NCBI GenBank assembly: GCA_947095585.1
Contig: OX352765.1
Span: 57,004,920 to 57,068,919 of the forward strand
Length of the DNA: 64,000 bases
Source of the DNA: Nephrocerus scutellatus
Lineage: Eukaryota > Arthropoda > Insecta > Diptera > Pipunculidae
Direction: 5' to 3'
In this document: piece by piece, positions 43,812 through 54,030 of the stretch
Position numbering within the stretch: position 1 is the first letter of the stretch
Layout: every line of letters begins with the position of its first letter
Notes under the pieces: model-generated
The model's input: the letters and a program-made list of their open reading frames with translations, nothing else
What the model was told of the DNA's origin: nothing
The model's database searches: none
Translations under genes and position numbers: made by a program

Positions 43812-46800
43812 TGTAACGAGGTTTTTCCCAGCCGGGGTAAAACTCAGTGTGACCAGGGTTCCTTCTTCTACTAGGGTCGTTACAATAAAAAGAATTTGTT
43901 TGTTTAGGGAATGGAATTCAATTGTTTTTATTATTACTTCCTTTTCTTCGCTTAATCCGTAAACTTAAAACTATTATTGGCTTAAAACTATGTATAAGAT
44001 TAAATTGTGTTTGTTAGGCAAGGATTTCACTCTTGCACTTTCAAGCGTGAGGATAATTGTACTAGCGTGAAGGCAATGATTTCACTCTTGCACTTTCAAG
44101 CGTGAGGATAATTGTACTAGCGTGAAGGCAAGGATTTCACTCTTGCACTTTCAAGCGTGAGGATAATTGTACTAGCGTGAAGGCAAGGATTTCACTCTTG
44201 CACTTTCAAGCGTGAGGATAGTTGTACTAGCGTGAAGGCATGGATTTCACTCTTGCACTTTCAAGCGTGAGGATAATTGTACTAGCGTAAAGCGTGGATG
44301 TGAAGGCAAGGATTTCACTCTTGCACTTTCAAGCGTGAGGATCGTTGTACTAGCGTAAAGCTTGGGTGTGAAGGCAAGGATTTCACCTTTGCACTTTCAA
44401 GCGTGAGGATCGTTGTACTAGCATAAAGCGTGGACGTGAAGGCAAGGATTTCACTCTTGCACTTTCAAGCGTGAGGATAGTTGTAAAACGTGAAGGCAAG
44501 GATTTCACTCTTGCACTTTCAAGCGTGAGGATAGTTTTACTAGTGTGAAGGCATGGATTTCACTCTTGCACTTTCAAGCGTGATAATCGTAGTACTAGCG
44601 TAAAGCGTGGACGTGAAGGCAAGGATTTCGCTCTTGCGCTTTCGATCGTGAGGATAATTGTACTAGCGTGAAACGTGGCTGTGAAGGCAAGGATTTCGCT
44701 CTTGCGCTTTCGATCGTGAGGATAATGGTACTAGCGTAAAGCGTGGATGTAAAGGCAAGGATTTCGATCTTGTACTCACGATCGTGAGGATAATGGTACT
44801 AGCGTAAAGCGTGGACGTGAAGGCAAGGATTTCACTCTTGCACTTTCAAGCGTGAGGATAGTTGTACTAGCGTAAAGCGTGGATGTAAAGGCAAGGATTT
44901 CGCTCTTGCACTCTCGATCGTACACTTGTTGCCGGGAGAAGGGATCATTAGGAAAGAAGGCCGATTGTTGGGACTGCTGGCCTTGTATACTCTTCCGTCG
45001 AGTGAAGGAGTCCCGTTAATGCTACGATCGAAGAGTCCGTTAAATCGTACGATCGGTCGATGGTATATTGTTGTTGCTTCCTTTGTTTTGGCATTGTTGT
45101 TGTTGTTTGTTGTTGGCCGGTTAGCATTGCTGCACTTGATGGCTTGTTGTTGGCCGGTTAGCATTGCTGCGCTTGATGGCTTGTTGTTCCCAGCTTGGGT
45201 GTGAAGGCAAGGATTTCACTCTTGCACTTTCAAGCGTGAGGATCGTTGTACTAGCGTAAAGCGTGGACGTGAAGGCAAGGATTTCACTCTTGCACTTTCA
45301 AGCGTGAGGATAGTTGTACTAGCGTGAAGGCAAGGATTTCACTCTTGCACTTTCAAGCGTGAGGATAGTTGTACTAGCGTGAAGGCATGGATTTCACTCT
45401 TGCACTTTCAAGCGTGAGGATAATTGTACTAGCGTAAAGCGTGGATGTGAAGGCAAGGATTTCACTCTTGCACTTTCAAGCGTGAGGATCGTTGTACTAG
45501 CGTAAAGCGTGGACGTGAAGGCAAGGATTTCGCTCTTGCGCTTTCGATCGTGAGGATAATTGTACTAGCGTGAAGCGTGGCTGTGAAGGCAAGGATTTCA
45601 CTCTTGCGCTTTCGATCGTGAGGATAATGGTACTAGCGTAAAGCGTGGATGTAAAGGCAAGGATTTCGATCTTGCACTCACGATCGTGAGGATAATGGTA
45701 CTAGCGTAAAGCGTGGACGTGAAGGCAAGGATTTCACTCTTGCACTTTCAAGCGTGAGGATAGTTGTACTAGCGTAAAGCGTGGATGTAAAGGCAAGGAT
45801 TTCGCTCTTGCACTCTCGATCGTACACTTGTTGCCGGGAGGAGGGATCACTAGGAAAGAAGGCCGATTGTTGGGACTGCTGGCCTTTTATACTCTTCCGT
45901 CGAGTGAAGGAGTCCCGTTAATGCTACGATCGAAGAGTCCGTTAAATCGTACGATCGGTCGATGGTATATTGTTGTTGCTTCCTTTGTTTTGGCATTGTT
46001 GTTGTTGTTTGTTTTTGGCCGGTTAGCATTGCTGCGCTTGATGGCTTGTTGTTGGCCGGTTAGCATTGCTGCGTTGTTGTTGTCATCGATCGGATCTTCC
46101 GAGTCTGCATTGCCTGTTTGTTGTTATTGTACCTCTCTGCTTGTCTAGTAATGCTGCGAACTGTGGAATGTATGCGGCCATGTATGCATATTATTTGTTG
46201 TTGTTTTCCTTCCTAAGTCTGCCCCGTTTTGAAGTGCATGCTTATTGTTGTTGTTTTCTTGAATCGACATCGATCGGGTCTTCCGAGTCTGTGCTGTTTG
46301 CTTGTTGTTGTTGTATCTCTCTACTTGTCTGATAATGCTGCATACTGTGAACTGTACGCGGCCATGTATTGCATATTGTTTGTTGTTGTTTCTTGAATCG
46401 ACATCGATCGGATATTCTATGTCTGTGGTAACTCGTACTGCCTGTGTGTTGTTGTTGCTTCCGAGTGTATTGCGGGTGCGGTAACTCCTTAGGCATCGAT
46501 TTGGGTATTCCCAGTCTTTGTGGTCTCGTATTGTATGCATGTTGTTGTTGTTTTGCTCAGCCGCTTGATGATGGTGCGTACTAGCTATGTGTGGTGAGTT
46601 TACGAGAAAAGAGAGAAAAAAGGGAAACAATAGAAAACTGGAGTTTCCTAAACCATAAGACTAGAGTATTCTTTTGGTGAGTGTTTTACAATTCACTCAA
46701 GGAGAGTGGGCAGCATGTTGCAATCCACTTAAGGAGAGTGGGCAACATGTTAAACAAAATACTATGGTGTCTATTTGTAATGGGTATACAAGTTTCCCTT

Positions 46801-46867
46801 TTGTTCAAATAAAAATGTATACAAGAATAGTGTGGGAGAAATTGTGTGGGACAATTTTTCCCTCACA
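43812..46867 (-). repeat. Gypsy-B 3' LTR, about 3.06 kb, internally duplicated
   Basis: Plus-strand ends tgtaacgaggtttttccc and ...gacaatttttccctcaca. It holds a minisatellite of aaggatttcactcttgcact-type units (55-72 bp) from about 44015 to 44930, a promoter-like block, then a second array (45200-45830) and a second promoter-like block: a 0.9-kb internal duplication (the landmark acacttgttgccgggag occurs at 44932 and 45828). The right TATA is intact (GTATAAAAG, 45884-45892); the left copy is mutated (ttgtatac). The U3 part (45960-46560) has about ten ttgttgttg clusters and three copies of atcgatcgg.tcttccgag-like text. Confidence 0.88.
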
Positions 46868-46880
46868 CCTCCCCCTCACT
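46868..46880 (-). promoter_or_regulatory. Gypsy-B polypurine tract
   Basis: Minus strand agtgagggggagg directly before the LTR; primes plus-strand synthesis in such elements. Confidence 0.8.
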
Positions 46881-46983
46881 TCGGCGGATGCTGACTTTCC
46901 CTTTCCAAGTAACTGGTACTCCAAACCGAGTTTTCCCTGTATTCGCCGCATCGTTCCAGTTGCCACCCTTTCCTTTGCTTCCT

Positions 46984-48186
46984 TTATTTTGGCCTGGAGT
47001 TCTTGGGGCAAGATTTCAGCCGTGGTCCCACCTTCATGCACCGTGTCGCTGCCTGTGATTGGCAGGACGTCGTTATGCTGCCTGGACGCCTCTGGGTTTG
47101 GGGGGTCACGTTCATCCGATACGAGCTTGGTGGGGTTCTTCCTCTTTTTCTCTTGTTGTCGGTTTCGCTGCTGCTGCTGCTGCTGCTTTCGCTGCTGCTC
47201 CTGCTGTTGCTACTACTACAGCTGCTACTGCTGCTGCTACTGCTGCTGCTACTGCTGCTGCTACTTTTATCTTGTCTGCTACGGCTCCGGTAGCGATGGC
47301 GAGTGCGGCGCGGAGTTTTCTGCCTACTGCGATTGTTCCTCTCTCGGGTGTTTCGTCCTAGGTCGTCGTCGTCTAGTTTGAGGTCTGGGAGTTTTATCGT
47401 TCGTTCGGCATTCCTCTGGATAAAAGCTGCGAGCATCCTTCGTTTCTTGTGGGCGCTGTCCACCGACATCTTCTGTCCTGGCGATTCGGGTCCTGATAAT
47501 CTCCACGCGAGGACCTTTTCGGCGGCCTCCAGAAGGAATGCGCCGCAATTCACCCCGTTTTGTTGCCGGCCTGGATAGCAACTTTCGAACTCGGCCCAGG
47601 TCCACGGATGCCCCTTCGCTAGGTGCTGCTGTATGACATACCAGCGGATGATTTGGATGGTTTCCGTCCTCGGTGTTTTGACCCACGAGTCATACACGTC
47701 GATGGTGGCGCGGAGTGGTCTGCCCGGGTTGATAACCACCACGAGGTACCAATGGTTGCCATCACAGATGGGCACTAAGACCAGGTCCTTTTTGATGAGG
47801 TCCTTACGCCGGTCCCACCTACTCACCAGTGCGTGTCGCCTGATGACCGTCCTCTCAGGGTCCTCTTGCTGGTCTGGTCGGTACTGCTGCATGCGCGAAA
47901 AGAGGAACGTGCTACAGACCATGATCTTGTCTCGGTATTCTCCCTCCATCCTTCCTCCTAGCCACCTTAGTCCGACTTCTACCAGGACGTCGTTTAGATG
48001 GACTCCCTTCTTCAGCCGGCAGTAGTCGGCCATTCGTACGTCGACGCCGCCTGGCCCTGGGGAATAACTCCCGATCACTTGGCCCAGATCGATTTCTTCG
48101 GATGCGGGTGCAATACCTGTGCCCTTTATGATGATACGTTGTACGGCTTCGTTGTCTCCCTTCAGTATCCTCTGGTTGTTCATCAT
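46984..48186 (-). CDS. Ulp1-like (C48 family) cysteine protease encoded by Gypsy-B, 400 aa
   Basis: Uninterrupted minus-strand frame between integrase and the 3' LTR. Residues about 55-225 fit the Ulp1/SENP fold: KKGVHLNDVLVEVGLRWL (59-76; family consensus has WLND), CSTFLFSRM (91-99), DGNHWYLVVVIN with His145 and Trp146, VYDSW with Asp166, and PGRQQNGVNCGAF with Gln208 and Cys214. Family members remove SUMO or similar modifiers from proteins; the substrate here is unknown. Residues 250-310 are basic, then RSRSRQDK, about 40 mostly Ser residues and KRKRGR, a likely nuclear signal. The last 50 codons read better in another frame (LQAKIKEAKERVATG, 46900-47040), so a frameshift may have changed the C-terminus. 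Start at 48186 is the first ATG of the frame after integrase. An unrelated host gene captured by the element is the likely origin. Confidence 0.82.
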   Translation of the reverse strand: MMNNQRILKGDNEAVQRIIIKGTGIAPASEEIDLGQVIGSYSPGPGGVDVRMADYCRLKKGVHLNDVLVEVGLRWLGGRMEGEYRDKIMVCSTFLFSRMQQYRPDQQEDPERTVIRRHALVSRWDRRKDLIKKDLVLVPICDGNHWYLVVVINPGRPLRATIDVYDSWVKTPRTETIQIIRWYVIQQHLAKGHPWTWAEFESCYPGRQQNGVNCGAFLLEAAEKVLAWRLSGPESPGQKMSVDSAHKKRRMLAAFIQRNAERTIKLPDLKLDDDDLGRNTRERNNRSRQKTPRRTRHRYRSRSRQDKSSSSSSSSSSSSSSSCSSSNSRSSSESSSSSSSETDNKRKRGRTPPSSYRMNVTPQTQRRPGSITTSCQSQAATRCMKVGPRLKSCPKNSRPK

Positions 48187-48374
48187 GTTTGCTTTCTTCT
48201 GAATATTTTTGTTTACTATTCGGGTTTGATGTCTGAATGGACTCCGTAATCACTTTAGACTAATTTTTACTTGCTGAGTGCACTTGAAACGAAAACAAGT
48301 TGCGGGACCTGTGTTCCGTTGTTTTCTCCTCTGGCGCAGTTTACTTCGTTGTTATTCCAGTGTGTTTTGGACGG

Positions 48375-49812
48375 TTACATCATTTGGGTGTCGTGGTGTT
48401 GATTTCGATGTTTTCGAGTTGTTGTCACAGCTTTTACAGTAGTCCCAGATGAGGTCGTCATATGCCGTTTGCTACTATAATGTATTTCTATTGATTCCTG
48501 AGGGCATTGCACGTGAGGTGGCATTGTTGTTGCGATGCGGTTTGTCTTGTCTGGCTCGGGTGGGGGGTTTCCGTGAAAGTCTTTCAGTTCACTGACATGG
48601 ACTGTGCGCTCCTTACTTTGTCCATGTTTCCTCAGCCTTACGATGACTGGCGAGATGAAGTCCATCACGGAGTATGGTCCATCGTATCGCGGCGCTAGTT
48701 TACTGGCGAACCCTTCTACTGCTTTCGATAAGTGGTGCTGTTTGACCAGTACTAACTTCCCGATTTCTGGCTTCCAAGGGCGTCGCCTGAGATTGTAGTG
48801 GCGGGCTTGGTCCTTTGCGGCTCATTCCAGGTTCTGTCGCACGATCTCGAAGATTTCTCTCATTCGGGTCTCTCGGTCCTCTGGGTCTTTGCCTAGCGTA
48901 CCTGTCCCCGGAGTGGTCTCGTCATATAGTGTGTGTGGGAGGCGTGGTTCTCGGCCTTGTGTCAGAAAGGCTGGACTGTACCCTGTTGAGTCCTGAACGC
49001 TCGAGTTTATCGCCAGTATGACTTCGGGCAGCCTTTCGTCCCAAGTGCGTTGTTGTGACCCTGATAATTGTGCAATTATCGTTTTGATGGTGTTGGCTCT
49101 TTCCGTAGGGTTTTCCTGGGGGGTGTACGGTGCTGTAAACTGTTGGCGTATGCCCATGGTCTCCAAAAATCGATGAAACGCTCTGCTGCTGAATTGTGCC
49201 CCGTTGTCCGTTATCAGGATTTTGGGCACGCCGTATCGGGCCAGTATACGTTAGCGAAACGCCCGTTGAACTCCTTCCGTCGTTGCCCTCCTCATTGAGA
49301 TCAGTTCAACCCACTTCGAAAACCGATCAAAGAAGACTAGTAGCATGGTATTTCCGTGTTTCGATCTGGGGAGTGGCCCAATGAAGTCGCTGCACAACGT
49401 GGCCCATGGTTCGTCGGCCACCTGGGTTAGCATCTTCCCTGCTGCTTGCTGTTGACTGGGTTTGTAGACCTGGCAGCTTTCGCATCTCTTCGCGTGCTGT
49501 CGGAGGTCGCGGAACATACCCGGCCAATAGTAACGACCACATATTCTCGCCGTGGTCTTCCGGATTCCTATGTGCTGCTGCTGACGCGCTGTCGTTGTTC
49601 TCTTGTAATACTCGACTTCGCAGGGTACTCGGCACACACAGCTTCCACGGTGCGTTGTCCTCGTCTCCGGCTCGATGCCCTATGTGTCGATACAGTTGTT
49701 GACCTTCGATCACGTAGTCGGGGAATTTGGCGGGATCCTCTGCGACCTGGTGGATTTTCTTCTGCAGCCAGTGGCACTTCTGTTGCCCGGTGTGTTCTTC
49801 GGAGGTCGTCAT
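48375..49812 (-). pseudogene. Gypsy-B integrase, frameshifted
   Basis: 49327-49812: linker and zinc-binding part (YVIEGQQLYRHIGHRAGDED, WKLCVPSTLRSRVLQENND). 49251-49637: RYYWPGMFRDLRQHAKRCES and TLCSDFIGPLPRSKHGNTML with the first Asp. 48822-49229: ILITDNGAQFSSRAFHRFL (second Asp), PQENPTERAN (Glu). A stop precedes the C-terminal part, LAPRYDGPYSVMDFISPVIV, a GPY/F-type module, which ends at 48375. Lesions: frameshift near 49600, stop near 49250, stop near 48822. Complete D,D,E set, but not one reading frame. Confidence 0.88.
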
Positions 49813-49819
49813 CAGCGTT

Positions 49820-51647
49820 TCTTGAGGTTGTCTTGATAGCGCGTCTGCGACGACGTTGAGTTTACCCCGCCTATATTGTATGTCATATGTGTATTGTTAT
49901 AGCTCCAGTGCCCACCGTGCGATCCGACCGGAGGGGCAGGATATGGAGTTGAGCCATTTGAGGGAGAGGTGGTCTGTTACTACCGTGAACCTATACCCTT
50001 CGATATACGCCCGCATTTTCCGTATTCCCCATATAATAGCCAGACATTCCTTCTCGGTCGGCGAGTAATTCCTCTCTGCAGGGTTTAGATGCCGGCTGGC
50101 GTAAGCTATGACCCGTTCACTGTCGTCGATCTCCTGGGTGAGGACTACCCCCAAGCCATAATCGCTGGCATCTGTCTGAAGTGTGAATTTCTTAGAGAAA
50201 TCGGGGCATGCCAGGATTGGGGCCTCGGTAAGTTTCAGTTTTTCGAATGCTTCCTGTTGCTCCTCTTCCCACTTCCAGTGCTTCCCTTTCTTGAGTAAGT
50301 TGGTCATCGGTCGTACGCTCGGCAAAATCTGGGACAAACCGTCGGTACCATAAAGCGATGCCCAGATACCGGCGCACTTCTCGTACATTCCTCAGTGGTT
50401 GGAGTTCTTTGATCGCCGCCACTTTGTCAGGGTCAGTGTGTATGCCTTTGTTACTGACCACGTGTCCCAGGTATCGTATTTCTGTTTTGCAGAATTCACT
50501 CTTTTCCGGGTTAATTTTTAAGTTAGCCATTAGCAATCGCTTGAACACCTTGCGCAGATTTTCCATGTGTTCGTCAAACGTCCTCCCGATGACAACTATG
50601 TCATCCAGGTATGCAAACGCATGGGGCTCCATCTCTGGTCCGATGACTCGATCGAGCGCTCGCTGGAAGGTTGCGGGGGTCGAGTGTAGTCCAAACGGCA
50701 TAACGCGCCATTGGAACAGTCCAGGCGATTTGCCAATATCCATTTCTCAGGTTCAGGCTACTGATGAATTTTGCGCCGCGAAGCTTTTCTAGGATGTGTT
50801 GGATTCGTGGTAAGGGGTATGCGTCGGGCACCGATCGTGCGTTCAGTTCTCGATAGTCAATACAGAGTCTCCATTTGCCCGTCTTCTTTCGCACGAGAAC
50901 TATGGGTGCACTGTGGGGGCTATGCGAAGGTTCGATGCATCCCTTTTTCAACAACTCGTCGATTTCTGTATTTATTATCTCCTGCATGGCTGGATTACGG
51001 GGGAAGTAGCGCTGTTTTATTGGGCGTTCATCGTGCATGACGATTCTGTGTTCCGTGATGTTGGAGACGGCGGGTAGTCGGTCGAATTTCTGGAATTCTT
51101 GTTGCAGAAAAATTGAAAGTTCTTCCTGGTCTGCCCCTAGGATTTCCTGCGTGATGGTGCATTGTCGGATGTGTTCCGCGGGCGTTGTTCTGTGTTGTAA
51201 TTTTATGGTCTGGCCGCCGCAGCTTAGACGGGCCCTCACCCGTGACAAAAAGTCCAAACCTAATATTACTTCGTCCGTTGCATCTGGGAGAATCAAGAAT
51301 GGAAACTGTATCTCCCTATTACCTATCTTGACATCTAGTTGTAGGGCCTCTCGGATCAGCTTGGGTGTTCCTTCGGCCATCCGCACGGTCACGTCCATGG
51401 GTAGTCCCTTCGTTGTTCCCCTTTTGCCTTCCGCAAAACGTTCACTCACAAAACTCCTAGTAGCCCCTGTGTCGATCGTAGCTCTTACCGATGTTCCTCC
51501 TAGGGTGATGGCGGCGAATATCCGGTTGGAATCGTACGCGAGGAAGTTTACTGAGTCCGGGGTGTCGGTCTCGGGGTCTCCGCCATGCCACGGTTTCGGC
51601 GGTCCCCTTGCTCGTTTCCCGATCGTTCGACGCGTTTCCGGCAGCAC
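49820..51647 (-). pseudogene. Gypsy-B protease, reverse transcriptase and RNase H, broken
   Basis: 50601-51647: retropepsin ATIDTGATRSFVSERFAEG and EVILGLDFLSRVRARL, then RT boxes IVLVRKKTGKWRLCIDYREL and FISSLNLRNGYWQI. About 20 codons are then missing with a frameshift. 50192-50743: GLFQWRVMPFGLHSTPATFQ and the catalytic FAYLDDIVVIG, with YLGHVVSNKGIHTDPDKVAA. Another frameshift near 50290. 49897-50388: RNase H with FTLQTDASDYGLGVVLTQE and TVVTDHLSLKWL; a stop at about 49897 precedes RRGKLNVVADALSRQP. The active-site Asp residues are present. Confidence 0.9.
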
Positions 51648-52655
51648 TCAACGGTCCGGACGTTTCGCAGGCCGCAGTTCCAACAGAAGATGGTTTGGGG
51701 GTTACGACAGTCCCGCCTCATGTGTCCGTCCTGGCCACATCGCAGGCAAGCTGTCCTTACATTTATTCGTGTCTCCAAATTTTGTGCTACCATGAAACTC
51801 CTTTCGGGTTGCCTGGGTCGAGGCGAGGGTTTGATAGGCTCCGCTGCTCCAGCGATGCCTTCAAAGTCTTCTGCCAGGCCGATGAGTTCGTGGAGGTCTC
51901 TAAAATCCTTCCTCCGGATATAGTATTGGTACTCTTGGCAACAGTTCCGGAAGATCCTTTCGACCTGTTGTGTAGTGGTGTAGTTCGCGTGCCTCATGAG
52001 ATTTTGCATGACGATGACGAAATCCTTGAAGCTCTCCTTTGGCTTTTGCTGGCGTTGACGGATTTCGTCTTCCAGATGTTCCCAGTACCTTGAAGCGGGA
52101 AGAACTGTAGGAAGTCTGTCGTGAAGGCGTTCCAGGTTTCCCATTTTCGGTTGTTGTTGCGGAACCATAATAACGCACGGTCACGGAGTAGTTCCGGCAC
52201 GGCAGGAGGTCCCTGTTTAAATAGTAGGCATCCGCCAGTTCTTCCAGCCTTTCGATGAACAGAAGAGGCTCCTTACCCCCATCGTATCTCACTGACCACT
52301 TCCTCACATGGTCCATTATCTGAGCGTACGATGTAACTGTCGCGTCCGTCCTGCTTCGCGTAGGAACCAGTTCCGGTGGTGTCGGAGATGTTGCCCTGAA
52401 GGTTGTCTTTAGTTCGTCTCGTGCCGTAGCTTCAGACGGGTTTAGAGTTATCAGGGGCACTAGTGACGGGCCGCGTCTATGCTTCTCTTCGAGCTCACTT
52501 AGGCGTACCTCGTCCTCCGACGTAACGTCTCGTCCCGAAACATAGCTGGAAAACCTTTTCCTTAACTCTTCCACTGCGCCATTGCTGTCGATTCGGAACT
52601 CGCTCATGAAGCCCTTCAGCTCCTCTTTTGACAGTGTATAAATCCAACTGGTCTT
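51548..52655 (-). pseudogene. Gypsy-B gag, frameshifted and without start codon
   Basis: Minus strand from 52655: KTSWIYTLSKEELKGFMSEF (SAP-like, as in Gypsy-A, but the expected ATG is ATA), EELRKRFSSYVSGRDVTSED, then VRKWSVRYDGGKEPLLFIER and LEELADAYYLNRDLL. A frameshift near 52200 moves to ELLRDRALLWFRNNNRKWET, another near 52100 to the C-terminal capsid (VERIFRNCCQEYQYYIRRKD). A perfect zinc knuckle CLRCGQDGHMRRDC follows, then CWNCGLRNVRTVEC with no His. Confidence 0.87.
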
Positions 52656-52724
52656 AACTATCGTGGTTATCTAATTGTGGTTTTCCTTTATTGGTATAAT
52701 TTCTTTCCTCTATCAAATTCCAGG

Positions 52725-52742
52725 TTCCCTGCTCGGGCGCCA
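52725..52742 (-). promoter_or_regulatory. Gypsy-B primer binding site
   Basis: Minus strand TGGCGCCCGAGCAGGGAA, two bases inside the 5' LTR. The first 17 bases equal those of Gypsy-A. Confidence 0.85.
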
Positions 52743-52744
52743 AT

Positions 52745-54030
52745 TGTAACGAGGTTTTTCCCAGCCGGGGTAAAACTCAGTGTGACCAGGGTTCCTTCTA
52801 CTACTAGGGTCGTTACAATAAAAAGAATTTGTTTGTTTAGGGAATGGAATTCAAATGTTTTTATTATTACTTCCTTTTCTTCGCTTAATCCGTAAACTTA
52901 AAACTATTATTGGCTTAAAACTATGTATAAGATTAAATTGTGTTTTTTAGGCAAGGATTTCACTCTTGCACTCTCGATCGTGAGGATAGTTGTACTAGCG
53001 TAAAGCGTGGATGTGAAGGCAAGGATTTCACTCTTGCACTCTCGATCGTGAGGATAGTTGTACTAGCGTAAAGAGTGGATGTGAAGGCAGGGATTTCACT
53101 CTTGCACTTTCAAGCGTGAGGATAGTTGTACTAGCGTGAAGGCAAGGATTTCACTCTTGCACTTTCAAGCGTGAGGATAATTGTACTAGCGTAAAGCGTG
53201 GATGTGAAGGCAAGGATTTCACTCTTGCACTTTCAAGCGTGAGGATCGTTGTACTAGCGTAAAGCGTGGACGTGAAGGCAAGGATTTCGCTCTTGCGCTT
53301 TCGATCGTGAGGATAATTGTACTAGCGTGAAGCGTGGCTGTGAAGGCAAGGATTTCACTCTTGCGCTTTCGATCGTGAGGATAATGGTACTAGCGTAAAG
53401 CGTGGATGTAAAGGCAAGGATTTCGATCTTGCACTCACAATCGTGAGGATAATGGTACTAGCGTAAAGCGTGGACGTGAAGGCAAGGATTTCACTCTTGC
53501 ACTTTCAAGCGTGAGGATAGTTGTACTAGCGTAAAGCGTGGATGTAAAGGTAAGGATTTCGCTCTTGCACCCTCGATCGTACACTTGTTGCCGGGAGGAG
53601 GGATCACTAGGAAAGAAGGCCGATTGTTGGTACTGCTGGCCTTTTATACTCTTCCGTCGAGTGAAGGAGTCCCGTTAATGCTACGATCGAAGAGTCCGTT
53701 AAATAGTACGATCGGTCGATGGTGTATTGTTGTTGCTTCTTTTGTTTTGGCATTGTTGTTGTTGTTTGTTGTTGGCCGGTTAGCATTGCTGCGCTTGAAG
53801 GCTTGTTGTTCCCAGGTCCCGTTGATGCAACGATAGGGAAATCCGTTAAATCATACGATCGACCAGTGGTGTAGCGTGTTTGTTGCCTCCGTCGACCCTA
53901 TGTTGTTTGTTGGTTTTCCTGGTCACCATGCATTGCGTGCTGTTTGTTGTTGTTCTATTTGTGATTCGGTGCCGTCTTATACTACATGCTCGTTGTTGTT
54001 GTCATCGATCGGATCTTCCGAGTCTGAGTC
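52745..54030 (-). repeat. Gypsy-B 5' LTR, truncated in U3
   Basis: Begins tgtaacgaggtttttccc. Poly-A signal AATAAA (minus, 52860-52865), minisatellite about 52940-53580, TATA box GTATAAAAG (minus, 53641-53649). Matches the left LTR until tcatcgatcggatcttccga near 54025, then stops; about 0.8 kb of U3 is missing. It has one array and one promoter, so the duplicated layout of the 3' LTR is secondary. Confidence 0.88.

Larger units (their letters stand above)
43812..54030 (-). mobile_element. Gypsy-B, Ty3/gypsy element carrying a Ulp1-like protease gene
   Basis: Order on the minus strand: 5' LTR (52745-54030, U3 end missing), primer site, gag, protease, RT, RNase H, integrase, Ulp1-like ORF, polypurine tract, 3' LTR (43812-46867). 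Inserted into element D between protease and RT. The target duplication cannot be checked because the right end is truncated. Gag and pol have many lesions; the extra ORF does not. Gag and LTR ends resemble Gypsy-A (shared TGTAACG ... CAGCCG start), so the two are related families. Confidence 0.9.

Noticed and set aside
44000..45830. Regular repeats that could suggest a CRISPR array
   Set aside because: Units vary in sequence and length, have no unique spacers, and lie inside a eukaryotic LTR.
46145..46630. 161-codon Asn-rich minus-strand frame
   Set aside because: Translation of aacaacaac-type clusters in the Gypsy-B LTR U3; no start context or domain.
47003..47381. Leu/Ala/Cys-rich plus-strand frames opposite the protease ORF
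   Set aside because: Antisense of the poly-Ser triplet tract.
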